Part shown: positions 32,643 to 40,835 of the stretch, one piece after another
How the letters are laid out: every line of letters begins with the position of its first letter
Numbering within the stretch: the first letter of the stretch is position 1
Source: Pseudomonas sp. K2I15
GTDB taxonomy: Bacteria; Pseudomonadota; Gammaproteobacteria; Pseudomonadales; Pseudomonadaceae
NCBI RefSeq assembly: GCF_002204795.1
Contig: NZ_NIXO01000034.1
Span: 1 to 64,000, forward strand
Length of the DNA: 64,000 nt
Reading direction: 5' to 3'
Made by a program: the position numbers and the translations under genes
The notes under the pieces: model-generated
Told to the model about the DNA's origin: nothing
The model's database searches: none
Seen by the model: only the letters and a program-made list of their open reading frames with translations

Positions 32643-35207
32643 ATGATGAATGTGGATCTGCAACAACTTATCCAGACATTAACGGCGCCCACGCGGCGCG
32701 ATCTGGAACGCTGCGCCGAACGTTGTGTTGCCCGTGGCGGCGGCGAAGTCCTGGTAGAGGACCTGCTGCTGACCCTGCTGGAACATCCCCAGGGCGTGCT
32801 GATGCGTGCGCTGCAGGATGCCGGTGTGGACGTCGGTGAACTGCAGGCGGCGCTGCAACCCAAGACCGACCAGAGCGCTTCCCGTAATCCGGTATTTTCA
32901 CCCGCCTTGGTGCAATGGTTGCAGCAGGCATTGCTGGTAGCCCATCTGGAGTTGGGCCGAAGCGACGTGGAACACGGCGCGTTGTTGCTCGCGTTGTTGC
33001 GCAACCCGCTGCAACACGCGGGTAGCCGATATCAGGCCGTATTGGGCAGGCTTGATACGCAGCGCGTGCTCGGGTTTCTCTTGAGTGAGCGTGCAGAGGC
33101 GCCTGCAACTGAAGTGGGGAACTCATTACTGGAGCGATTTACCCATGACCTGACTTGCCAGGCGCGGGAGGGGAAACTCGACCCCGTACTTTGTCGCGAT
33201 AGCGAGATCCGGCAACTGATCGATACCCTTGCACGGCGGCGCAAGAACAACCCCATTCTTGTGGGGGAGGCGGGTGTCGGAAAGACCGCGATTGTCGAGG
33301 GCCTGGCCCTGCGAATCGTGGCGGCGCAAGTGCCGGATGTGCTGCGGGAGGTGCGCCTGCTGACCTTGGACATGGGCCTGCTGCAAGCGGGCGCGAGCAT
33401 CAAGGGCGAGTTCGAACGACGCTTGAAGGGCTTGATCGACGAGGTCAACGCCTCGCTGCAACCGGTCATCCTGTTTATCGACGAGGCCCACACGCTGGTC
33501 GGCGCGGGCGGCCAAACCGGCGGCTCCGATGCAGCCAACCTGCTCAAGCCCGCACTGGCGCGCGGTGAGCTACGTACCATCGCTGCCACGACCTGGTCGG
33601 AGTACAAGAAGTACTTCGAGAAAGACCCTGCGTTGGCGCGGCGTTTCCAGCCTGTGCTGGTGCACGAGCCGATGGTTGAGGCTGCGGTAACGATTTTACG
33701 TGGATTGGCCCCGGTGTATGAGGCCGCTCACGGTGTTTACGTGCGCGATGACGCAGTGGTCGCCGCCGCGCAGTTGAGTGCTCGCTATCTGGCTGGCCGC
33801 CAACTGCCTGACAAGGCCGTGGACGTGTTGGACACTGCTTGTGCCCGGGTGCGGATCAGCCTGGTGACGGCACCCGACGAACTGCAGCGCTTGCGCGCCG
33901 AACTGGCCGAAGGCACGCGCCAGCAACTCGCCGTGCGTCGGGACGCCGACTCGGGGCTGGCCATCGATGAACAGGCGTTGCAGCAACTCACACACCGACT
34001 GCAAGAAGTAGAGGCCGCCCAGTTACAGCTTGAACAACGCTGGAGTCACCAGCGCGGCCTGGCCGGGACGGTGCTCTCTCTGCGCCAGCAACTGGCCGAA
34101 GCACGCAACGGTGGCGAAAACATTGAGGCCCTCGAACAGGCACTCGCCGAAAACTATCAAGCGTTGCAGTCCTTACAGCACGAGCAGCGACTGGTCAGCT
34201 TCGAAGTGTGCCCGCGGTTGGTGGCACAGGTGATCAGCGCCTGGACCGGTATCCCCCAGGAACAACTGGCCCGTGAGCACAGCGCCAAGGTTTTGAACTT
34301 TGCCGAGGATTTGCGCGGCCGAATCCTCGGTCAGGAGTGCGCCGTTGAGGTCCTGGATCGCTGCCTGCGTGCTGTCGCGGCCGGCGTGAACAGGCCTGAT
34401 GCCCCCGTAGGTGTATTCCTGTTGGTGGGGCCAAGCGGTGTTGGCAAGACAGAAACTGCGCATGCCCTGGCTGACCTGTTGTACGGCGGCGAACGTTTTG
34501 TCACCACGATCAATATGTCGGAGTACCAGGAGAAACATTCCTTGTCCCGGTTGATCGGTGCACCGCCGGGTTATGTCGGTTATGGGGAGGGCGGGGTACT
34601 GACTGAGGCCGTACGGCAAAAGCCCTATTCAGTTGTGCTGCTCGATGAGGTTGAGAAGGCCGACCCGGATGTCCTGAATCTGTTTTACCAGGTGTTCGAC
34701 AAAGGTGTGGCCAATGACGGGGAAGGGCGCGAAATCGATTTTCGCAACACCCTGATCCTGATGACTTCCAACCTGGGGAGCGAACGTATCACTGCGCTGT
34801 GCGCCGACGCTCAACGACCGGATGTCGAGGTATTGCACGCCGCTATCCGGCCTGTCCTGACGGCTCATTTCAAACCGGCGCTGCTGGCCCGTATGCGTGT
34901 AGTCCCGTATTACCCTGTTGTGGGCGTGGTGCTGCACCAACTGATTGAAAACAAACTTCAGCGCCTGGCGCAGCACCTGCTTCAGCGCAAGCTGATGTTC
35001 AGTTACGCAGAAGAGTTGGTCGCACACATGGCCGAGCGCTGTAGCCACAGTGAGAGTGGCGCGAGGTTTGTTGATCAATGGATCGAGGCGAACCTGTTGC
35101 CGCAGGTGGTGGATCGACTGCTGGACGCCATGGCCGTTGGCAAGCCCCTGCAGTTCGCCCACGCCAGGCTGGACCACAACGGCGCCGTCCTCTGTGAGTT
35201 CAACTGA
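32643..35207 (+). CDS. clpV: Type VI sheath-disassembly ATPase ClpV
   Basis: An 854-residue Clp/Hsp100 AAA+ ATPase (TssH). N-terminal Clp N domain, first AAA with Walker A GEAGVGKT and Walker B LFIDEAHTLVGAGG, a coiled-coil middle domain (about residues 400-520), second AAA with GPSGVGKTE and LLDEVEKADPDV, and a C-terminal ClpB D2 domain. It unfolds contracted TssB/C sheaths for reuse. The frame has TTG and three ATGs in a row (32634-32648); AGGGA at 32629-32633 best suits ATG 32643, but 32637 or 32646 are possible. It overlaps the next gene by one base. Confidence 0.94.
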   Translation: MMNVDLQQLIQTLTAPTRRDLERCAERCVARGGGEVLVEDLLLTLLEHPQGVLMRALQDAGVDVGELQAALQPKTDQSASRNPVFSPALVQWLQQALLVAHLELGRSDVEHGALLLALLRNPLQHAGSRYQAVLGRLDTQRVLGFLLSERAEAPATEVGNSLLERFTHDLTCQAREGKLDPVLCRDSEIRQLIDTLARRRKNNPILVGEAGVGKTAIVEGLALRIVAAQVPDVLREVRLLTLDMGLLQAGASIKGEFERRLKGLIDEVNASLQPVILFIDEAHTLVGAGGQTGGSDAANLLKPALARGELRTIAATTWSEYKKYFEKDPALARRFQPVLVHEPMVEAAVTILRGLAPVYEAAHGVYVRDDAVVAAAQLSARYLAGRQLPDKAVDVLDTACARVRISLVTAPDELQRLRAELAEGTRQQLAVRRDADSGLAIDEQALQQLTHRLQEVEAAQLQLEQRWSHQRGLAGTVLSLRQQLAEARNGGENIEALEQALAENYQALQSLQHEQRLVSFEVCPRLVAQVISAWTGIPQEQLAREHSAKVLNFAEDLRGRILGQECAVEVLDRCLRAVAAGVNRPDAPVGVFLLVGPSGVGKTETAHALADLLYGGERFVTTINMSEYQEKHSLSRLIGAPPGYVGYGEGGVLTEAVRQKPYSVVLLDEVEKADPDVLNLFYQVFDKGVANDGEGREIDFRNTLILMTSNLGSERITALCADAQRPDVEVLHAAIRPVLTAHFKPALLARMRVVPYYPVVGVVLHQLIENKLQRLAQHLLQRKLMFSYAEELVAHMAERCSHSESGARFVDQWIEANLLPQVVDRLLDAMAVGKPLQFAHARLDHNGAVLCEFN

Positions 35208-36739
35208 TGGCGGACAATCTGTTTGCCCTGCTGCCAAACCCGCTGGATTACGCCGCAGCCTTGTTAGGGTGGTTCACCAGGCTAGGTGCCGATAGCGACG
35301 AATCAACACTGGCCGAAGACTTTGTAGCAGGCACCGCGCAGTTGAGCGGGTGTGAACTCAGCCAGTTATACCTGCTCGATGAGACTACCGGCCGCCTCGA
35401 TCTGGCCGCCCAGCACTTGCCGGGTGCGCGACCTCCTGGGGACGTTGCGAGCCCGGGAGCGGATTTCAAGAGCGAGCAACTGTTGCAATACGTTCTGGGG
35501 CAGAACCGCACACTCAACCTGACTGAGCTGGGTAGCAGTGTGTATGACACAGGATTTTTGCCGTTAGTCGCAGTGCCCTGGCAATCACTGCTGTGCGTGC
35601 CATTGCTGGGGCAGCGCAAGCAGGTTTCAGGGGTGTTGTTGTGTGCCACACAGCGCTCAACGGCGCTGGCTGGATACGGTGCTTCCCTGGAAAAACTGGG
35701 TAGCTTTGCCTTGAGCCAGCTGGCGACTTTACGAAGAACTCGCCGGGCTCCCGGTGCTTTGAAGGTGGTGCGCAATACGCCCGGCACCAGCACCTATGGC
35801 TTGATAGGAAACAGTACGGCGATGGACGAAACGTGTCGCCTGATCGGCAAGGTCGTGCATAGCCCCTACACCGTATTGTTGCGGGGAGAGACTGGCACCG
35901 GAAAAGAAGTGGTCGCCCGGGCCATTCATGCCGCCGGGCCGCGTAGCAATAAGGCATTTGTGGTGCAAAACTGTGCCGCGTTTCCCGAAGGGTTGCTCGA
36001 AAGCGAATTGTTCGGCTACCGCAAAGGCGCTTTCACAGGCGCCGAAAGAGACTACGCCGGTCTGTTTGATACCGCCCACGGCGGCACGTTGCTACTCGAT
36101 GAAATCGGTGACATGCCGCTGTCACTCCAGGCCAAGTTGCTGCGGGTACTACAGGAGGGCGAGATTCGGCCACTGGGTTCCAATACGACCCATAAGGTCG
36201 ACGTACGGATCCTTGCGGCGACCCATCGGAACCTCACGAGCATGGTGGCCGAAGGCAGCTTTCGCGAGGATCTTTATTACCGGCTGGCGCAGTTTCCTAT
36301 CGAGTTGCCGGCGCTACGCCAGCGGGACGGTGACGTGCTGCAACTGGCCCGGCATTTCGCCGATAAAGCCTGCGCAATGCTTGGGCGGGCGCCGTTGGGC
36401 TGGTCGAGCGCGGCCCTGGATCAACTGTCCAGCCACAGCTTCCCCGGCAATGTTCGCGAGCTTAAATGCATGGTGGAGCGGGCGGTGCTGCTTTGCGACG
36501 ACGAAGTCATCCTGCCCCCGCACTTGTCGCTATCGGCTGGCCTGACTGCGCCAGCGGTTGACGCGACGCTGCGCCAGCGCATGGAGCGGGTCGAACGGGT
36601 GGTGCTGATCGACTGCCTGCGCAAGAACCGCGGCAATCGAACCCGCACCGCCCGTGAACTGGGCCTTGCCCGACGCACGCTGCTGTACCGCCTTGCGCGT
36701 CTGGACATTCCCTTTGGCGACGTCAAGGGGGAGTGCTGA
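35207..36739 (+). CDS. T6SS sigma-54 activator (Sfa2/VasH-like)
   Basis: A 510-residue enhancer-binding protein inside the T6SS cluster. Order: GAF-like domain (about 20-170), AAA+ (about 195-425) with GETGTGKE, the sigma-54 contact loop GAFTGA (in YRKGAFTGAER) and GGTLLLDEIGDMPL, then a Fis-type HTH (RKNRGNRTRTARELGLARRTLLYRLARL). All elements needed for sigma-54 activation are present. By position it matches sfa2 of the P. aeruginosa H2 locus. Likely targets are hcp and perhaps the operon itself through the TGCGCA pairs between hcp and tssA. The start overlaps the clpV stop (TGATG). Confidence 0.92.
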   Translation: MADNLFALLPNPLDYAAALLGWFTRLGADSDESTLAEDFVAGTAQLSGCELSQLYLLDETTGRLDLAAQHLPGARPPGDVASPGADFKSEQLLQYVLGQNRTLNLTELGSSVYDTGFLPLVAVPWQSLLCVPLLGQRKQVSGVLLCATQRSTALAGYGASLEKLGSFALSQLATLRRTRRAPGALKVVRNTPGTSTYGLIGNSTAMDETCRLIGKVVHSPYTVLLRGETGTGKEVVARAIHAAGPRSNKAFVVQNCAAFPEGLLESELFGYRKGAFTGAERDYAGLFDTAHGGTLLLDEIGDMPLSLQAKLLRVLQEGEIRPLGSNTTHKVDVRILAATHRNLTSMVAEGSFREDLYYRLAQFPIELPALRQRDGDVLQLARHFADKACAMLGRAPLGWSSAALDQLSSHSFPGNVRELKCMVERAVLLCDDEVILPPHLSLSAGLTAPAVDATLRQRMERVERVVLIDCLRKNRGNRTRTARELGLARRTLLYRLARLDIPFGDVKGEC

Positions 36740-36806
36740 ATGGCTCCCCTCAAATTCTGCGATGGCGCCGCCTGTCGGCCGCACCTACCCCAATGGGAGA
36801 TACCTG

Positions 36807-36938
36807 ATGCCTGTTAGTCAGTGGCAAGCCCTGGTGCTTGTGTTGTTTTTGCTGGGTGGCTGTAACACCAATCATGTCTTTGACGACGGTGACTACCGCC
36901 CGCTGGGTGATCCGCAGTCCACCGGTCGTGGCCGATGA
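36807..36938 (+). CDS. Small T6SS-linked lipoprotein (OrfX type)
   Basis: A 43-residue lipoprotein: MPVSQWQALVLVLFLLGGC carries a signal peptide and lipobox (LGGC, Cys19), and the mature part is only 25 residues, NTNHVFDDGDYRPLGDPQ.... GGGAGA sits 7 bases upstream of ATG 36807. It fills the slot of orfX between sfa2 and fha2 in the P. aeruginosa H2 T6SS locus. It is too short for most gene finders. The tail after Cys19 starts with Asn, not Asp, so outer-membrane location is likely. Function is unknown; the position suggests a periplasmic or outer-membrane accessory role. Confidence 0.75.
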   Translation: MPVSQWQALVLVLFLLGGCNTNHVFDDGDYRPLGDPQSTGRGR

Positions 36939-36955
36939 TCGAAGGGAGTCCTACC

Positions 36956-38137
36956 ATGCAACTCGTGTTTGCGGTGTGCCCTGCGGGGCAAGGAGAGTCA
37001 GCTCTGGCACCGACCAAGAGCTTTAACGGTATTGGCGGCGTCATCGGCCGGGGGGCCAGTTGTGACTGGACCCTTCCCGACGCCAGCCGCCAGCTCTCCA
37101 GCCGCCACGCGGTGGTCAGCTATCGTGACGGCCGGTATTTCCTGGCGGACATCAGTAGTAATGGAACCCGCCTTGCAGGCAGCGGCGAGCGTCTGCGGGA
37201 GGGACAGGAGCAACCGATAGATGACGGCACGGTATTTCAATTAGGGCCGTTGAATATTCGCGCACGGCTGGTCAGCCCGGCGGCGGCTCCGGACCACGAT
37301 GGATTGCACACGCTGATTCCCGATGATGCATTTCTTGAGTTGGATCCGGTGCGGGCACTCGACGCAGAACTGCAGCGTCGCGAAGAGTCGCAAGAGCTGT
37401 CCGCGCTGACCATCATCAGTCCAGAGGCATTGCAGTGGACGGACCACGCAGCGGCGGACAGGGATCATATGACGGTTCCCGAGCTTGTGGAGCCCACGCG
37501 CAAGGTGGCCCCGAGCCGGCAATTGCCACCTCAAAACCAAGGCTCAGACCCATTTTGGTCGGGGTTCGCGCAGGCACTCGGTATTGATCTGGACACGCTC
37601 GATGGGCCGGGAAGAGAGGTTTTGGCGATAAAGGCGGCGGGTTTGCTCAGGCAAATGACTGAAGGATTGCAACAGAGCCTGAGCACCCGCAGCGAGCTCA
37701 AGCATGAACTGAAACTGGCAGTCACCCACACGCCGATCCAGAGTCCCAATCCTCTTAAAGACAGCGCCGACGCCAGCGCAGCTCTGGAGATACTGCTGGG
37801 CACCGGGCAGTTGGGACAGGTGTCCGCCGAGAGGGTCGTCACGCGGGCCTACCGCGATATGCAGGCCCACCAGGTGGCTTTGCTGGTGGCCTGCCGCGCG
37901 GCAGTACGCGGGGCTCTGGCGGCCTTTGCACCCGGTCATTTGCTGCTGTGCTTCGAGCGCCAGGCGAAGCCCCCGCTGATTCCCCGGTGTGGCACCCACT
38001 GGCGGGCGTATCAGCGCCATTACCAAACGCTGATCGAGGACGAGCATTTGAGCGATCGCCTGTTGGGCAGCGACTTCACCAAGGCCTACGAGGAGCAGAT
38101 TCGTCTGATCTCAACCCTTCACCGTTATCCAGGATGA
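36956..38137 (+). CDS. fha: T6SS FHA-domain protein (Fha/TagH)
   Basis: A 393-residue protein with an N-terminal forkhead-associated domain (about 1-100): GVIGRGASCDWTLPDASRQLSSRHAVV...DISSNGTRL shows the Arg, Ser, Arg-His and Asn residues that bind phosphothreonine. The middle is low in structure; the C-terminal 200 residues (from FWSGFAQALGIDLD) are the TagH/VasC conserved domain. In post-translational T6SS control, Fha is the target of the kinase PpkA and phosphatase PppA, both encoded at the end of this cluster. GGGAG lies about 8 bases before ATG 36956. Confidence 0.9.
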   Translation: MQLVFAVCPAGQGESALAPTKSFNGIGGVIGRGASCDWTLPDASRQLSSRHAVVSYRDGRYFLADISSNGTRLAGSGERLREGQEQPIDDGTVFQLGPLNIRARLVSPAAAPDHDGLHTLIPDDAFLELDPVRALDAELQRREESQELSALTIISPEALQWTDHAAADRDHMTVPELVEPTRKVAPSRQLPPQNQGSDPFWSGFAQALGIDLDTLDGPGREVLAIKAAGLLRQMTEGLQQSLSTRSELKHELKLAVTHTPIQSPNPLKDSADASAALEILLGTGQLGQVSAERVVTRAYRDMQAHQVALLVACRAAVRGALAAFAPGHLLLCFERQAKPPLIPRCGTHWRAYQRHYQTLIEDEHLSDRLLGSDFTKAYEEQIRLISTLHRYPG

Positions 38138-38142
38138 TCTTC

Positions 38143-38625
38143 ATGTCCCGAGTCACCGTTGCATTGTTGTGCGCTGTAATGGGCCTGCTGGGGGGGTGTT
38201 CCCTGTCGCCCTTTTCGAAGCTGACCAAGCTGGACCTGACACTGACGGCCAGCGAACGGGTCAACCCCGACCTCCATGGTCGCCCGTCGCCGATCGTGGT
38301 GCACCTGATGGAGCTCCGACACCCCGTGGCTTTTGAGAATGCCGACTTTTTCAGCCTTTACGGCCATGGGGCGCAGGCCTTGCCCAAAGACCTGGTGAAC
38401 CTCGAAGAGTTGGAGCTGCGTCCCGGCGATCACACCACGCTCAAGCTCAGTCTTGAGCCGGGTAGTCGCTATGTCGGCGTGCTGGCGGCCTACCGTGATT
38501 TGCCCCACTCGCAATGGCGTTATGTGCTGCCGGTAACTGCGCAGCAATTGACGCGCGCCGAACTGGTCCTTGATCAGGCCGGTATTCGGTTGGTGAGTCC
38601 GCACTCAGCCAAGGCGGGCGACTGA
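38143..38625 (+). CDS. tssJ: T6SS outer-membrane lipoprotein TssJ
   Basis: A 160-residue lipoprotein. The lipobox is in MGLLGGCSLSPF, so Cys near residue 18 is lipidated. The rest is the TssJ (SciN/VasD) domain: KLDLTLTASERVNPDLHGRPSPIVVHLMELRHPVAFENADFFSLYG, LKLSLEPGSRYVGVLAAYRDLPHSQWR. It anchors the membrane complex to the outer membrane by binding TssM. AGGA lies upstream; a start three codons earlier would break the signal peptide. It is 5 bp after fha and 1 bp before tssK. Confidence 0.92.
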   Translation: MSRVTVALLCAVMGLLGGCSLSPFSKLTKLDLTLTASERVNPDLHGRPSPIVVHLMELRHPVAFENADFFSLYGHGAQALPKDLVNLEELELRPGDHTTLKLSLEPGSRYVGVLAAYRDLPHSQWRYVLPVTAQQLTRAELVLDQAGIRLVSPHSAKAGD

Positions 38626-38626
38626 C

Positions 38627-39955
38627 ATGCACAGCCAAAAAGTCATCTGGCAGGAAGGCATGTTGCTGCGCCCTCAGCATTTTCAGCAAAACGATCGTTA
38701 CCACGATCAGCAACTCAAGCGCCGCACGCAGTTGTTGTGCCTTCATGCCTGGGGCTTCCTGGCCCTGGAAATCGATGTGCAATACCTCAACATGGGCAAG
38801 GTAGTCGTCAGCCAGGCCAGCGGGATATTGCCGGATGGCAGCTTGTTCGAGCTGGGTGGGGCCATGGAATCGCTGGTGCTCGAGGTTCCGGTAAATACCG
38901 GAAAACAGGCGGTTTACCTGGCATTGCCCTTGGCCACCAGTCACTGCATAGAAGCTCGTCGACCCGAGCAGGCCGATGTATTGGCGCGCTACAAAACCCT
39001 GGCGGTAGACGTCAGCGACTCCAACGCCGGGGAGGATTCTCGTCGCCAGGTAAATTGCGGGCAGCTGGATTTTCGCCTGCTGCTGGGGGAGCAACACAGT
39101 GACCAGAACTACGTGAAGCTTAAGGTCGCCCAGGTGCTCAACTGCACGGAGGAGGGCGTTAGCCTGGATGCCGATTTTATCCCGACCTTCATCCACCTGC
39201 ATGGCTCCGCGTATCTGTTGTCTTGCCTCAAGGAAGTGATCAGCCTGCTCGCTCACCGGGGTGATGCCATTGCCGCGCGGATTCGCGCGAATGGCACCGC
39301 CGCAGGTGCAGAGGTTGGTGACTTCCTGATGTTGCAATTGATCAATCGCACCGAACTGGTCCTGCTTCACTATCTCGGAATGAATCAGGTCAGCCCTGAA
39401 ACGCTGTATCGCACACTGCTGTCGATTCTGGGTGAACTCGCCACGTTTGCCAGTGACAGTAAGCGTGCGCATTTCGAGGGGCATTACCGGCACAGCGACC
39501 AGGGCGCCAGCTTTCGTGGGTTGATGGAGGCGATTCGCGGCCTGCTGTCGATGGTGCTTGAGCAGCATGCCGTTGAGCTTGCGCTGCAGCCTCGCCAGTA
39601 CGGGGTATTGGTGTGCCCGGTGAGCGACCTGAACCTGTTGGATTCGGCAACCTTCATCCTGGCCGCCAGTGCCCATTGTGAATCCGAGGAACTGCGCCAC
39701 CGGCTTCCCGCACACCTCAAGGTCGGCCCTGTGGAGCGGATTCGCGAATTGGTCAACCTGCACTTGGCGGGCATCAAGGTCAAGCCGCTGCCGGTGGCTC
39801 CCCGGCAGATTCCGTTTCATGCCGCAAAAACCTATTTCATGCTCGAACTCGGTGCCCGCGACATCGAGCAGTTGAAGCATTCGGGAGGGTTTGCCTTCCA
39901 CGTCAGCGGCGAATTTGCCGAACTGGAACTGAAATTCTGGGCCATCAGGAACTGA
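38627..39955 (+). CDS. tssK: T6SS baseplate/membrane adaptor TssK
   Basis: A 442-residue TssK (VasE). The start HSQKVIWQEGMLLRPQHFQQNDRYHDQQL is the standard N-terminal shell domain, and the C-terminus KTYFMLELGARDIEQLKHSGGFAFHVSGEF is the head domain. TssK joins the baseplate to the TssLM membrane complex. Its ribosome site overlaps the stop of tssJ. Confidence 0.94.
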   Translation: MHSQKVIWQEGMLLRPQHFQQNDRYHDQQLKRRTQLLCLHAWGFLALEIDVQYLNMGKVVVSQASGILPDGSLFELGGAMESLVLEVPVNTGKQAVYLALPLATSHCIEARRPEQADVLARYKTLAVDVSDSNAGEDSRRQVNCGQLDFRLLLGEQHSDQNYVKLKVAQVLNCTEEGVSLDADFIPTFIHLHGSAYLLSCLKEVISLLAHRGDAIAARIRANGTAAGAEVGDFLMLQLINRTELVLLHYLGMNQVSPETLYRTLLSILGELATFASDSKRAHFEGHYRHSDQGASFRGLMEAIRGLLSMVLEQHAVELALQPRQYGVLVCPVSDLNLLDSATFILAASAHCESEELRHRLPAHLKVGPVERIRELVNLHLAGIKVKPLPVAPRQIPFHAAKTYFMLELGARDIEQLKHSGGFAFHVSGEFAELELKFWAIRN

Positions 39956-39959
39956 GACC

Positions 39960-40820
39960 ATGGACAGGGAATACCCGCAGGATGAGAAAACCGTCCTGCT
40001 CGATCGGCAGGGGCGTGGGCCGGCGCAAGGACCGATAACCGACTTTGCATCGCCGCCGCGTTTCGAACAACTGGAAGACCGGATGATCTACGCCGCCCGC
40101 TTGCAGGGCGCGGAGCACTTCAACGTTGGCCTGAATGGTTTGGTCGCGCCTGCCTGGGAGCTGTTGTCCGAGGTGGTGCAACTCAAGCGCAGCGACGCGC
40201 AGGAAAGCCTGCGCGCGCTCAACGAGCGGCTGTCATCGGCGGTCACGCTTTTTGAAACACGGGCCCGGCATGACGGGGCGCAGAGCAGCGAGGTGATGGC
40301 GGCGCGGTATGTGTTGTGCAGTGTGATCGACGAGGCAGTGGTCACCACCTCATGGGGCAGCCAGAGCGATTGGTCGAAGATGAGCCTGCTGAGCAGCTTT
40401 CACAACGAAACCTTCGGTGGCGAGAAGTTTTTCCAGTTGCTTGAGCGAATGTCGAGGGACCCCTTCAAGCACCTGGCGATGCTGGAGCTGATGTACCTGT
40501 GCCTGTCGCTTGGGTTTGAGGGCAAGTACCGGGTCATGGAGCGTGGTTTGTTGCAGCTTGAACAGGTTCGCGATGCGCTGTATCGGCAGATCCGGCATGT
40601 ACGGGGCGATTCCCCTCCTGCTTGCGCGCCGCCGCCCAGGCCGGTACAGCAGCGCCAGGGGCGCTTGAGGGTTGTGTCGGCAACCTGGGTCGCGGTGTTT
40701 GTCGTGGCCTGCCTGTTGACCCTGTATTCCGGGTTTGCCTGGGTATTGGGCGAGCAGCGCGAGAGGGTGCTGCAACCGTATCAACCAGTGGCGCCGGATA
40801 TTACCCGGGCGCCCCTCTAA
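39960..40820 (+). CDS. tssL: T6SS inner-membrane protein TssL (DotU)
   Basis: A 286-residue DotU-type protein with one C-terminal membrane helix (about 245-268, VVSATWVAVFVVACLLTLYSGFAWVLGEQ). The cytoplasmic domain has FNVGLNGLVAPAWELLSEVVQL, VIDEAVVTTSWGSQSDWSKMSLLSSFHNETFGGEKFF, as expected. The C-terminal periplasmic part is short, with no peptidoglycan-binding OmpA domain, so cell-wall anchoring must come from elsewhere. It works with TssM and TssJ. Confidence 0.93.
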   Translation: MDREYPQDEKTVLLDRQGRGPAQGPITDFASPPRFEQLEDRMIYAARLQGAEHFNVGLNGLVAPAWELLSEVVQLKRSDAQESLRALNERLSSAVTLFETRARHDGAQSSEVMAARYVLCSVIDEAVVTTSWGSQSDWSKMSLLSSFHNETFGGEKFFQLLERMSRDPFKHLAMLELMYLCLSLGFEGKYRVMERGLLQLEQVRDALYRQIRHVRGDSPPACAPPPRPVQQRQGRLRVVSATWVAVFVVACLLTLYSGFAWVLGEQRERVLQPYQPVAPDITRAPL

Positions 40821-40835
40821 CGCAGGGAGCAACTC

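Noticed and set aside
38447..39961. 504-codon minus-strand frame over tssK
   Set aside because: Antisense shadow of TssK.
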